From a virus, in IMG/VR virus record IMGVR_UViG_3300010885_007215, positions 1 through 28,637 of that record: 28,637 nucleotides of DNA; one strand, given 5' to 3'. A model generated the notes under the pieces. That model ran no database searches, had not been told where the DNA came from, and saw nothing but the letters and a program-made list of their open reading frames with translations. The number at the start of each line of letters is the position of its first letter. The stretch's first letter is position 1. Positions 7,737-13,397 of this stretch are shown one piece after another. Position numbers and translations under genes: made by a program.

Positions 7737-7778
7737 TTTTGTGTCTCCTTAAGGGGTTTGTGAGTCTTGTCCGGACTG

Positions 7779-7787
7779 TTTATTTAT
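7779..7787 (-). promoter_or_regulatory. ATAAATAAA motif upstream of 139-aa structural gene
   Basis: The minus-strand 9-mer ATAAATAAA lies 43-51 bases before the start at 7736, in a 57-base gap between genes. It is the same 9-mer as at 827-835 and 10151-10159. A late promoter core is possible; proof is lacking. Confidence 0.3.
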
Positions 7788-7793
7788 TTGTGG

Positions 7794-8390
7794 TTAGAAT
7801 TTGATCAAGTTGAAGTAACTCACATGCATGCTCTGCCCTAGGGTAGCACCTTGGTTTGTTACTAATCTTGTTCTCATTTCAAACGTGGTTGCTTGTGCAA
7901 GAGAAAAATAATCTGCTGCTTGACTTGTTCCATCACCTAGCACCAGGATATTGAATCCTGCACTATTACTGGTGGCTAACTTGCTCCAGTCCAGAGTTGA
8001 CGCAGCATCTGTGGCCGCTGCCACATCATGTAGGTAACAATCATAGGTGTTGGAAGCGCTTATTTTTATTGGTGGAAGAATCGTGAGATAGTTGCCTGCA
8101 GGCAGTGTGATCCTATAGTTGCTGTCACTGAGTGTACCAATAGAGCCAGGATCCTGGGTGAGGCTTAATTGACTTCGATAGTAAAAGAATCCATCATCTC
8201 CTGGGTTTCCCACACGTGGTGCACTTGAACTTGTGGTCAAGCCTATTTTGATATACTTGCTGCCATTGCCTTCTGTGATCATGGCATTCACAGCATCAGC
8301 CATGAGTTTGATGTCTGCTCGTGCTTGGCTAGGACGATCGCTACCTGCATCAAGATATGTTGTGGAGATTGCGGTATTGGGCCAGGTCAT
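7794..8390 (-). CDS. Tail fibre protein with shared N-terminal module (198 aa)
   Basis: The first 30 residues (MTWPNTAISTTYLDAGSDRP then SQARADIKLMADA) closely match those of the 143-residue fibre protein at 14038-14469 (MTFPTANVSISNLDSASDDP, SQARADLLDAVNKL). This points to a common attachment module with different distal parts. The rest is beta-rich with no recognised enzyme motif (FFYYRSQLSLTQDPGSIG, RITLPAGNYLTILPPIKISA). It is probably a short fibre or accessory tail protein exposed on the virion surface. Confidence 0.65.
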   Translation of the reverse strand: MTWPNTAISTTYLDAGSDRPSQARADIKLMADAVNAMITEGNGSKYIKIGLTTSSSAPRVGNPGDDGFFYYRSQLSLTQDPGSIGTLSDSNYRITLPAGNYLTILPPIKISASNTYDCYLHDVAAATDAASTLDWSKLATSNSAGFNILVLGDGTSQAADYFSLAQATTFEMRTRLVTNQGATLGQSMHVSYFNLIKF

Positions 8391-8391
8391 G

Positions 8392-8673
8392 TTATTTTCC
8401 TATTACAAAGGTTGTGAGCAGATAGCCGGTTACACTCACTAGGCCTGCAATGATCACACCTGCCCACATCAGATAGGTTCTCAGAGTTTGATCCTGCTGT
8501 GTGGTGATCCTGGTGTGGATCTCCTGCACAACAGTTTCCATACGATCAAAACGTATGTCCACGCTGTCTAATCGTTGCAGTATCAGGGCATAGCGTTGAG
8601 CACACACATCCACGTGAGTCTCAAGACTGGTTCGCTCTGCTGCTATATCGGGTATGAGTTCTAGTTGTGTCAT
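8392..8673 (-). CDS. Small membrane protein, possible holin (93 aa)
   Basis: The N-terminal two thirds form a probable coiled coil (RLDSVDIRFDRMETVVQEI, about residues 34-52) and the C-terminus has a single membrane segment (residues 68-90, MWAGVIIAGLVSVTGYLLTT). This layout resembles XhlA-type holin accessory proteins and some class III holins. It is the only protein in the window with this shape, which makes it a lysis candidate, but no endolysin is recognisable nearby. The gene starts at an ATGA overlap with the LamG fibre gene. A tail-anchoring role is an alternative. Confidence 0.45.
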   Translation of the reverse strand: MTQLELIPDIAAERTSLETHVDVCAQRYALILQRLDSVDIRFDRMETVVQEIHTRITTQQDQTLRTYLMWAGVIIAGLVSVTGYLLTTFVIGK

Positions 8674-9434
8674 GATGTTGGGAATTCTGCTGTGGGTGGT
8701 GTGAATGTTGTGGTGTATCGTGCCACACCCTTGGTCACACGCAGTTCATCCATGTAGCCCTGGAATCTATCACCTGCGCTCACGGAGTACACGTTCATGC
8801 CCACATCAAACTTGGAATTGCCTTTGAAGAAGATACTACCTGAGTAGGTACTGCCACACTGGTTACCATCTAGGTACAGTCTGTAGTCAGTGGAGCCATT
8901 GCGTACAAATGCAATGTGCATCCAGGTGTTTGTTGTAACTGCACGAGTGGAATTGTTCACACGATTACCACCATTGGCTGCTGTGTCTGTGTACACTTCA
9001 GGATAAGCACCATTTAGATACACCACGTTACGAGAACTTGAGCCTGTGCCCCATTCAAACAAGTGTCCATATGTGGAAGTAGAGGTCACATAGATCCAGG
9101 CTTCAACAGTGAATGCATTGTCTGTGTCATTGGCAAGATTAAAGTTTGCCACAGCAGTGGAAGTATTGGGCCAGGTCAAATAAGCATTGGCACTGTTGCC
9201 CACTGAGAATCTCATAGAGGCTGTGCCAAACTTGGCCTGTGTGGTGCTTGTGGTTACACCTGTTACTGAAGGTGAACTATAACCATTCAGACTGGAGTCA
9301 GTAAAGGTAGTGCCGCCATCTGATCCATTGGCCTTGACCAAGAGTTGCACATTGTTCCAGTAGGGATCAGTATCTCCTGCTGGTGCTGCTGGCACGCCAA
9401 GAATACCCTGCGTAACTGTTTTTGCAAAAAACAT
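8670..9434 (-). CDS. Tail fibre with LamG / concanavalin A-like lectin domain (254 aa)
   Basis: Residues from about 100 on show the LamG_3 pattern: AFTVEAWIYVTST, then TWMHIAFVRNGSTDYRLYLD, then FQGYMDELRVTKGVARYT and a final FTPPTAEFP. This lectin-like jelly roll is common at the ends of phage fibres and probably binds host surface glycans. The N-terminal part (YWNNVQLLVKANGSDGG, TTFTDSSLNGY) is the usual start of this domain class. It is preceded by GGAGA and followed by the possible holin gene with an ATGA overlap. Confidence 0.82.
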   Translation of the reverse strand: MFFAKTVTQGILGVPAAPAGDTDPYWNNVQLLVKANGSDGGTTFTDSSLNGYSSPSVTGVTTSTTQAKFGTASMRFSVGNSANAYLTWPNTSTAVANFNLANDTDNAFTVEAWIYVTSTSTYGHLFEWGTGSSSRNVVYLNGAYPEVYTDTAANGGNRVNNSTRAVTTNTWMHIAFVRNGSTDYRLYLDGNQCGSTYSGSIFFKGNSKFDVGMNVYSVSAGDRFQGYMDELRVTKGVARYTTTFTPPTAEFPTS

Positions 9435-9443
9435 ATGATCTCC

Positions 9444-10118
9444 TTACCAGTACTTGGCTAGGCCAGCAATGTATGACGTGCCATCATAGAAGATTGTGAG
9501 TGCATCCACATTGCCTGCTGTGGTAGAGATTGTTTTGGTTCCACTCACAAATTTAAGATTGCTTGTGAGTGTGTAATTGCCTGTTTGATACAGCAACAGC
9601 GTGACTGATTCGCCTGCTGACAGATTTGTGATGTTGTTGGTATTGATCGTGATTGATCCTGTCACAGCGCCTGTTTGGATAGGTGCTGTGTTGGCATTCA
9701 CTGTGACTGTGCCTGTGAATGGACCTGTGTTGGCAATCTTTTCTTTATAGTCCACAAGAATGATATTGTCCATGTACTGACCATTGCCATTCACATTGGC
9801 AGTGAATCCATTTGATCCTGCAGTCACACGTCCATACACATCGGTGGTCACAGTGCCTTGATATGTGCCTGCTGTGCCCACTGTGATAGGTGTTAGGCTA
9901 ACTGTGCCTGAGGTTTGACTTGCACCAATGGTAGCGGTGTTTGCAAATGTGATTGCGGTGGGTGCGCCTGATGCGCCATTTAATGCCACATTGCTTGTGG
10001 TTCCACCTGCTGAAACGCCAACTGTGGCATTAGCGAGATTCTGGAAGTTGGTGTCTGCTTCAGTGAATGTGAGAGCAGACCCTTTGGTATTTCGTAGTGT
10101 TAGGCTTGGAATGGCCAT
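9444..10118 (-). CDS. Tail fibre-like protein (224 aa)
   Basis: The product starts MAIPSLTLRNTKGSALTFTE followed by ADTNFQNLANAT, a start often seen in marine phage fibres, where the short helix probably anchors the fibre. Beta-rich, Gly/Thr/Asn-rich sequence follows (TVSLTPITVGTAG, TGTVTVNANTAPIQTG, SITINTNNITNLSAGE), ending in DALTIFYDGTSYIAGLAKYW. No enzymatic motif is visible. It is the first fibre gene after the block of small unknown genes and has AAAGGGG as ribosome binding site. Confidence 0.65.
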   Translation of the reverse strand: MAIPSLTLRNTKGSALTFTEADTNFQNLANATVGVSAGGTTSNVALNGASGAPTAITFANTATIGASQTSGTVSLTPITVGTAGTYQGTVTTDVYGRVTAGSNGFTANVNGNGQYMDNIILVDYKEKIANTGPFTGTVTVNANTAPIQTGAVTGSITINTNNITNLSAGESVTLLLYQTGNYTLTSNLKFVSGTKTISTTAGNVDALTIFYDGTSYIAGLAKYW

Positions 10119-10150
10119 AGTAGGGGTCCCCTTTGTGTTGTCTAGACCCT

Positions 10151-10159
10151 TTTATTTAT
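10151..10159 (-). promoter_or_regulatory. ATAAATAAA motif upstream of fibre gene
   Basis: The minus-strand 9-mer ATAAATAAA lies 33-41 bases before the fibre start at 10118, in the 73-base gap after the small-gene block. It is the third identical copy ahead of a structural gene and may start late transcription of the fibre block. Confidence 0.3.
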
Positions 10160-10191
10160 GGCAGTTTTTTTTACCAGGGTTTAACTAACAC

Positions 10192-10386
10192 CTATTGAGG
10201 GAACCCCAGTTGTTGTGCCAGAATATCCTGTCGTGTGTTGAGTCTTTCACAGGCAGCACACAATAGATCAGTGGCCTGCTGTAGTCTCTGTTGATTTTCA
10301 TTCAACAGGCGTTGATTCTCGCTCAGTAACAGGAATGCCTGTTGCAGTTCCTGTAACACCTGATAAGGGTCAAAATCCATGTTCAT
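10192..10386 (-). CDS. Coiled-coil small protein (64 aa)
   Basis: The 64-residue product is largely one predicted helix: VLQELQQAFLLLSENQRLLN and ENQQRLQQATDLLCAACERL show Leu/Gln/Glu heptad spacing. Two cysteines (LLCAACERL) are near the end. The start overlaps the upstream stop as ATGA; a second Met two codons later (MDFDPYQ) is an alternative. It is last in the small-gene operon that begins at 11226. Function is unknown; it could be an oligomeric or adaptor protein. Confidence 0.6.
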   Translation of the reverse strand: MNMDFDPYQVLQELQQAFLLLSENQRLLNENQQRLQQATDLLCAACERLNTRQDILAQQLGFPQ

Positions 10387-10619
10387 ATCCAGTGATGTCC
10401 TCTCTCTTGTGCTGCTCGTCCAAACAGTTCAAATGCTTGCAGTGCCTGATCACGCAGTTCAGGATCTGCACTCACACAGTCCACTAATCGTCTCAAGCGC
10501 ACAAGATACAGCACCTCAGGGTCCTTTTGCATCATGATCAAGGCCTGTGCAACTCGTGAGATCTGTTGTGCATCAGGTTCTGGTGTGTGTGCAGTGGTCA
10601 CAGTGGAGATTGTGTTCAT
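10383..10619 (-). CDS. Hypothetical helical protein (78 aa)
   Basis: The product begins MNTISTVTTAHTPEPDAQQI. After a disordered N-terminus of about 17 residues comes a helical part (SRVAQALIMMQKDPEVLYLV, then RRLVDCVSADPELRDQALQA). I chose this start because it overlaps the upstream stop as ATGA; a longer in-frame ORF from 10745 would run through the 64-residue upstream gene. I do not recognise the family. Confidence 0.6.
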   Translation of the reverse strand: MNTISTVTTAHTPEPDAQQISRVAQALIMMQKDPEVLYLVRLRRLVDCVSADPELRDQALQAFELFGRAAQERGHHWI

Positions 10620-10810
10620 AGGCCTGGTACCTCTACTCCTGACCATACAAAACGTGCTCCGGATACAGGATTTCCGATCTCTTGGTCTATCTCCAGATGC
10701 CACGAATCGGGTTCGCCGGGCAGGCTTTGATCCTGTATCAACCATTGCAGTTGCTGGGCCAGGGTCATGCCACGCACATGGTCAAATTCTTGTGCAGTAA
10801 GTTCTCTCAT
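10616..10810 (-). CDS. Hypothetical protein (64 aa)
   Basis: The 64-residue product begins MRELTAQEFDHVRGMTLAQQ and continues LQWLIQDQSLPGEPDSW, with a helical first half and a beta-like end (IGNPVSGARFVWSGVEVPG). It overlaps the upstream gene by four bases and the downstream one by four. It is part of the four-gene operon driven by the promoter at 11281-11309. Function is unknown. Confidence 0.55.
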   Translation of the reverse strand: MRELTAQEFDHVRGMTLAQQLQWLIQDQSLPGEPDSWHLEIDQEIGNPVSGARFVWSGVEVPGL

Positions 10811-11226
10811 GTGGATTCCTCAAACAGGCTCTTGCGAAACACTATTCTCTGTGGAGGTGCGTCCAGATCATCATACAGGGTTTCAATCATGTCAAATATG
10901 TGTTCCAGTGGTTCCAGTTGTGGTTCACTGATGTTGTGCTTGGGGTTTGCAAGTCGGGCTGCAATGATGCCTGCAATCATGGAGGCAGTGGAGTTGGGTC
11001 CACGTGTGCCCTTGGGATAGCGTCTGGGCTGACGGCGGAACCATTCACGCCGGAGTTCTTCGTCGTGTGTGGCCAATTCTGTTAGGTCAGCAAGAAAACG
11101 GATCAGCCAGTCATATATGTAGGCAGTGTCCGCATCGCTCATGTCATAGTATTGTGTACGTGCCGCTGTGACTCGGGGCAGTATGGTGACCGTTCGTGGT
11201 TCAGGTCTTGGTCTAGGTTGTAGCAT
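10807..11226 (-). CDS. Hypothetical protein (139 aa), first gene of small operon
   Basis: The N-terminus is rich in Pro and Arg (MLQPRPRPEPRTVTI) and is followed by a helical region with many charged and aromatic residues (AYIYDWLIRFLADLTELATH, EELRREWFRRQPRRYPKG) and a C-terminal helix (LEPLEHIFDMIETLYDDLD). The ATG has a strong ribosome binding site (GGAGGAG, six bases upstream) and lies about 48 bases from the predicted transcription start of its own promoter. Not recognised; its size and early-type promoter fit a host-directed accessory protein. Confidence 0.6.
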   Translation of the reverse strand: MLQPRPRPEPRTVTILPRVTAARTQYYDMSDADTAYIYDWLIRFLADLTELATHDEELRREWFRRQPRRYPKGTRGPNSTASMIAGIIAARLANPKHNISEPQLEPLEHIFDMIETLYDDLDAPPQRIVFRKSLFEEST

Positions 11227-11280
11227 CTCAATCTCCTCCGGAGTATCTGAGTTTAAGCGTCCACTCAGTAAGCAACATCA

Positions 11281-11309
11281 ATTGTATTTAGTTCTGCGTG
11301 AAAAATCAA
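11281..11309 (-). promoter_or_regulatory. sigma70-type promoter P3 for the 11226-10192 operon
   Basis: On the minus strand there is a -35 element TTGATT (11304-11309), a spacer of exactly 17 bases, and a -10 element TACAAT (11281-11286). Transcription should start near 11274. The -35 overlaps the stop of the upstream gene. A small inverted repeat (CTGAGT and ACTCAG) lies in the leader. Confidence 0.6.
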
Positions 11310-11653
11310 GTCTTTTGGCAACGTGCAATCCAGATACCTGGTATCTCCATATCATGTGTGAGTTCAGGATCCAGTCTACAGGTCAGGTCCAGTGCAGTGG
11401 TGATCAGCACACTATCAATACCTCGAGTTATCTCTGCCAGTTCCAGATATTGCCGTAGATCCTCATGATCAAACAGATCCAGGCTATAGTAATAGGCCTG
11501 ATCCTGTTCTGTTTGGTTAACCCAGTCACTGATAGGCAGTGCAGTGCCTGGATAAAGATCCACAGTGAGATACTGTGCAGAATTCAGGGTTTGCCACCAG
11601 TGTAGCAGTACTCGTGTGAATCCTCTTGTGCCTGGTACAAGCATGTTGGTCAT
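11306..11653 (-). CDS. Hypothetical protein (115 aa)
   Basis: The product begins MTNMLVPGTRGFTRVLLHWW and has an acidic, Tyr-rich middle (QTEQDQAYYYSLDLFDHEDL), a Leu-rich helix (RQYLELAEITRGIDSVLITT) and two cysteines near the end. No signal peptide or known motif is visible. It starts eight bases after the stop of the 270-residue gene with only a weak ribosome binding site, so it is probably translated by coupling. Function is unknown. Confidence 0.55.
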   Translation of the reverse strand: MTNMLVPGTRGFTRVLLHWWQTLNSAQYLTVDLYPGTALPISDWVNQTEQDQAYYYSLDLFDHEDLRQYLELAEITRGIDSVLITTALDLTCRLDPELTHDMEIPGIWIARCQKT

Positions 11654-11660
11654 TGATTAT

Positions 11661-12473
11661 TTAAGGATTAAATGTCTTGCGTTTGAGTGTGGCCAACGTT
11701 GGTGTTGGTTTTGTACTTGACAGGTTACCATAAATGCCTGTGTTATGATATATTTTTTCTTGACTAGGACTCATTTGTCCATCAAGCACAATTTCATACT
11801 CTTCACCATTGATATTGATCACAACATCAGTTGCTATTGTTCCAGATTCATCTAGTGTAGCAACTACCATGATATTTGCAACCCATTTACCTCTAAGACC
11901 ACGTTCGTGTAATCTACCTATTGCTATTCTTTTGCCTTGTTTGGGTGAAAGTTCTTTTAGTTCATTTATTGTTGCAATGTACAGTTCTTCAAACTCATAA
12001 CTATCACCTTTGTAACGTTTGAGTTCACGTAGTCGTCCATGACGTTTGAGTTCTGCTGTGAGTTCTACATATAATCCTTGTTTGGCATCCTCTTCATCTT
12101 GTATTGCAACATTGATCTTGATACCTCGCTCAGTGCGAACATGTTGCATGGAAATACCAGTGATGCGAGGACTTGTTCTCGCGGGCGTGATAACACTAAC
12201 CTCTTCCTCTTGAGAACACAAGCCCTCCAAGCCCTCTGGGCTGACTTCCCTCGCAGAGGGGCCAAGAGGAGACGAAGTCAAAGGATCAATTTCTTCGCTC
12301 AAGCGAGAAACATACTTTACTATTTTATTCTTTTTATCTTTATATACTTCTCGCGAATTGTCGTCTGCGATTATAAGTTCTCGCGCGAGATGTTGTTCTC
12401 GCGAATCTTGATTATCAAGTTGTTGTCTAGCATGTGCAACCATGCTGAATATTTCATCAGTGGTATATTTCAT
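11661..12473 (-). CDS. Unknown two-part protein (270 aa)
   Basis: The product starts MKYTTDEIFSMVAHARQQLD. An N-terminal charged helical part contains four S/A-R-E motifs (DSREQ, LARELI, NSREV, SAREV). A low-complexity linker rich in Ser, Pro and Glu follows (about residues 65-105), then a C-terminal region with alternating strands and helices (IKINVAIQDEEDAKQGLYVE, ELYIATINELKELSPKQGKR, GKWVANIMVVATLDESG, DVVININGEEYEIVLDG). I chose this ATG because it overlaps the upstream stop as ATGA and has GGAGG upstream. The family is not recognised. It is the largest gene in the accessory region without a structural assignment and so a candidate for replication or host-takeover functions. Confidence 0.65.
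   Translation of the reverse strand: MKYTTDEIFSMVAHARQQLDNQDSREQHLARELIIADDNSREVYKDKKNKIVKYVSRLSEEIDPLTSSPLGPSAREVSPEGLEGLCSQEEEVSVITPARTSPRITGISMQHVRTERGIKINVAIQDEEDAKQGLYVELTAELKRHGRLRELKRYKGDSYEFEELYIATINELKELSPKQGKRIAIGRLHERGLRGKWVANIMVVATLDESGTIATDVVININGEEYEIVLDGQMSPSQEKIYHNTGIYGNLSSTKPTPTLATLKRKTFNP
12176..12405. repeat. Four copies of TTCTCGCG inside the 270-aa gene
   Basis: On the plus strand TTCTCGCG occurs at 12176-12183, 12348-12355, 12378-12385 and 12396-12403. The third copy is part of a perfect 12-base palindrome, TCTCGCGCGAGA (12379-12390). The last three lie within 56 bases, 30 and 18 bases apart. A seven-base inverted repeat (CCCTCTG and CAGAGGG) lies in the linker-coding part between them. 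They encode the S/A-R-E motifs, so part of the recurrence is set by the protein. Confidence 0.4.
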
Positions 12474-12673
12474 TGGTCTGCCTCCACTAGATCTAGTTGT
12501 TGCAGTTCGCCTAGTTCTTGTAAGCCTACCCATTTGAGCCACTGGTCATGATCTCTACAGCGCAGAGCACCTGCATGAGTTGTGATCAGATTGCCTTTTT
12601 TGTCTTTGGGGAATATATCAACATACACATCACAGTTGCAATGACGTTGATAGATAGAGGGATGGATTCGCAT
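12470..12673 (-). CDS. Small probable zinc-binding protein (67 aa)
   Basis: The product begins MRIHPSIYQRHCNCDVYVDI. A CNC pair near residue 13 and a later LRCRDHDQWLKWVG give Cys and His ligands in a small zinc-ribbon-like layout; the pattern 'HAGALRC..HDQWLKW' recalls short zinc-binding proteins of marine phages. I chose this ATG because it has AAAGGA five bases upstream and lies about 35 bases downstream of the promoter at 12714-12742; a longer frame from 12757 would start upstream of that promoter. The Glu/Leu/Gln-rich C-terminus looks helical. Function is unknown. Confidence 0.65.
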   Translation of the reverse strand: MRIHPSIYQRHCNCDVYVDIFPKDKKGNLITTHAGALRCRDHDQWLKWVGLQELGELQQLDLVEADQ

Positions 12674-12713
12674 ATTTTTCCTTTGATAAAATGTTTCCTG
12701 ACTCCGAGTCACA

Positions 12714-12742
12714 AGTATATATGACAATCCGAAAAATAACAA
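12714..12742 (-). promoter_or_regulatory. sigma70-type promoter P2 for the 12673-11306 operon
   Basis: On the minus strand there is a -35 element TTGTTA (12737-12742), a 17-base spacer and a -10 element TATACT (12714-12719). The -10 is identical to that of the promoter at 13330-13358. It lies just downstream of the terminator at 12758-12784 and before the zinc-binding gene. Confidence 0.6.
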
Positions 12743-12757
12743 TGATTTTGAGGCCAA

Positions 12758-12784
12758 GAAAAAGCCCAGAGTCAGACTGGGCTT
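12758..12784 (-). terminator. Intrinsic terminator ending the lipoprotein unit
   Basis: The stem AAGCCCAG / CTGGGCTT (12762-12769 with 12777-12784) encloses a seven-base loop, and on the minus strand it is followed by a run of five T (12759-12763). It ends transcripts carrying the lipoprotein gene and the structured sequence next to it. Confidence 0.75.
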
Positions 12785-12909
12785 GTTTCCCGATCTAGCA
12801 TTGCGCTGGATCTAGTTTCCCTGGAGAAGATTCGGAGTCTTTATCAGAGGATGTCCCGACAACCGCGAAGAAGTCAGATAGGAGGTAATGGCTGTAACCT
12901 CTTGGGACA
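12785..12909 (-). ncRNA. Structured 3' region B, candidate non-coding RNA
   Basis: Between the lipoprotein stop and the terminator lie about 125 bases with no ORF but with nested inverted repeats. TGTCCC / GGGACA (12852-12857 with 12904-12909) encloses GAGGT / ACCTC (12882-12886 with 12897-12901). Closer to the terminator, GTTTCCC and GATCTAG each occur twice within 37 bases, with an eight-base hairpin between them. The 8-bp stem at 12792-12812 is slightly better on the plus strand (one G-U) than on the minus strand (one C-A). Transcription as a separate RNA is inference. Confidence 0.35.
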
Positions 12910-12916
12910 GTAATAT

Positions 12917-13135
12917 TTACCTTGCAGGCGTGACCACTGTAAAACTGCGTCCATTCACTGTGATAGGAGTGATGTTTACACCTGTGGTATAATGATCTGT
13001 GTATCGGGGCTGGGCCAATTGCTCAGATGTTTTGCCCACTGTGTTGATCCAGTCCCAGTGGCTCTGTGCTGCCTGCTGTGTGTTGGCACAGCCAGTGAGC
13101 ATCAAGATTGCGACAACTGTGATGACTCGGAACAT
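12917..13135 (-). CDS. Small lipoprotein (72 aa)
   Basis: The product begins MFRVITVVAILMLTGCANTQ. The hydrophobic stretch followed by LTGC is a textbook lipobox, with lipidation at Cys16 after signal peptidase II cleavage. The mature part is about 57 residues (WDWINTVGKTSEQLAQPRY, ending NGRSFTVVTPAR). The ribosome binding site is AGGAG, and the gene overlaps the previous one by 34 bases. It lies in a unit with its own promoter and terminator. By analogy with T5 Llp and similar phage lipoproteins it could block superinfection, or it could be an outer-membrane spanin; neither is shown. Confidence 0.75.
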   Translation of the reverse strand: MFRVITVVAILMLTGCANTQQAAQSHWDWINTVGKTSEQLAQPRYTDHYTTGVNITPITVNGRSFTVVTPAR

Positions 13136-13284
13136 ACAGACTCCTGTTTGAGTGAGAGTGCAAGATTGGCCACAATGGCCTGTTCAATGATGTGCCAGGC
13201 AGTATCTTCTCCGAACTCGCGCCTAACTTGAGTTATCTGTTCCCTAAGTGAGAGATATGCACGACTTTGATCTATGGTTGACAT
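13102..13284 (-). CDS. Small helical protein (60 aa) co-transcribed with the lipoprotein
   Basis: The product begins MSTIDQSRAYLSLREQITQV and is mostly helical and charged (REFGEDTAWHIIEQAIVANL). A longer frame begins at 13329, but that ATG lies on the -10 element and upstream of the predicted transcription start, and it lacks a ribosome binding site; this ATG has GGAG at good spacing. The 3' end overlaps the lipoprotein gene by 34 bases. No membrane segment is visible with this start, so a spanin pair is less likely. Function is unknown. Confidence 0.55.
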   Translation of the reverse strand: MSTIDQSRAYLSLREQITQVRREFGEDTAWHIIEQAIVANLALSLKQESVCSESSQLSQS

Positions 13285-13329
13285 GTGGCCGGCTCCGATT
13301 AGTGCAGTGGAACATACCACCATAAACAT

Positions 13330-13358
13330 AGTATATAACTTCGTGGATTTTTAGTCAA
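13330..13358 (-). promoter_or_regulatory. Strong sigma70 promoter P1 for the lipoprotein unit
   Basis: On the minus strand there is a -35 element TTGACT (13353-13358), a spacer of exactly 17 bases and a -10 element TATACT (13330-13335). Ten of twelve bases match the bacterial consensus. It lies within three bases of the terminator ending the upstream operon. Confidence 0.8.
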
Positions 13359-13360
13359 AC

Positions 13361-13388
13361 AAAACGGGCTAACTTGTAGCCCGTTTTT
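13361..13388 (-). terminator. Intrinsic terminator after the zinc-finger gene and RNA element A
   Basis: The stem ACGGGCTA / TAGCCCGT (13364-13371 with 13377-13384) has a five-base loop and A/T runs on both sides, so it can act in both directions. On the minus strand the stem is followed by TTTGTTT. It should stop read-through from the tail operon into the lipoprotein unit. Confidence 0.75.
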
Positions 13389-13397
13389 GGAGAAGGT

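Noticed and set aside
10122-10132. AGGGGTCCCCT palindrome before a fibre gene
   Set aside because: The arms are separated by one base, so no hairpin can form, and it overlaps the ribosome binding site; it is probably incidental.
10383-10745. 120-residue frame starting at 10745
   Set aside because: Its first 42 codons run through the 64-residue gene in a different frame; the ATGA start at 10619 is more likely.
11661-12542. Longer version of the 270-residue protein
   Set aside because: The extra 23 residues overlap the upstream gene in another frame; the ATGA overlap and GGAGG favour the inner start.
12078-12551. 157-residue plus-strand frame
   Set aside because: It is opposite the 270-residue gene, has poor composition and no ribosome binding site; every supported gene is on the minus strand.
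12470-12757. Longer version of the 67-residue protein starting at 12757
   Set aside because: It would begin with TTG upstream of promoter P2; the inner ATG has a good ribosome binding site.
12792-12815. Attachment site or mobile element ends (GATCTAG repeats)
   Set aside because: There is no integrase or transposase in the window, and the repeats are only seven bases long.
12785-12909. Hammerhead ribozyme core in structured region B
   Set aside because: CTGATAAAG and GGGAAAC resemble core parts, but the required CTGATGA is not present and the stems do not align around it.
13102-13329. Longer version of the 60-residue protein starting at 13329
   Set aside because: The upstream ATG overlaps the -10 element and would precede the transcription start; it has no ribosome binding site.
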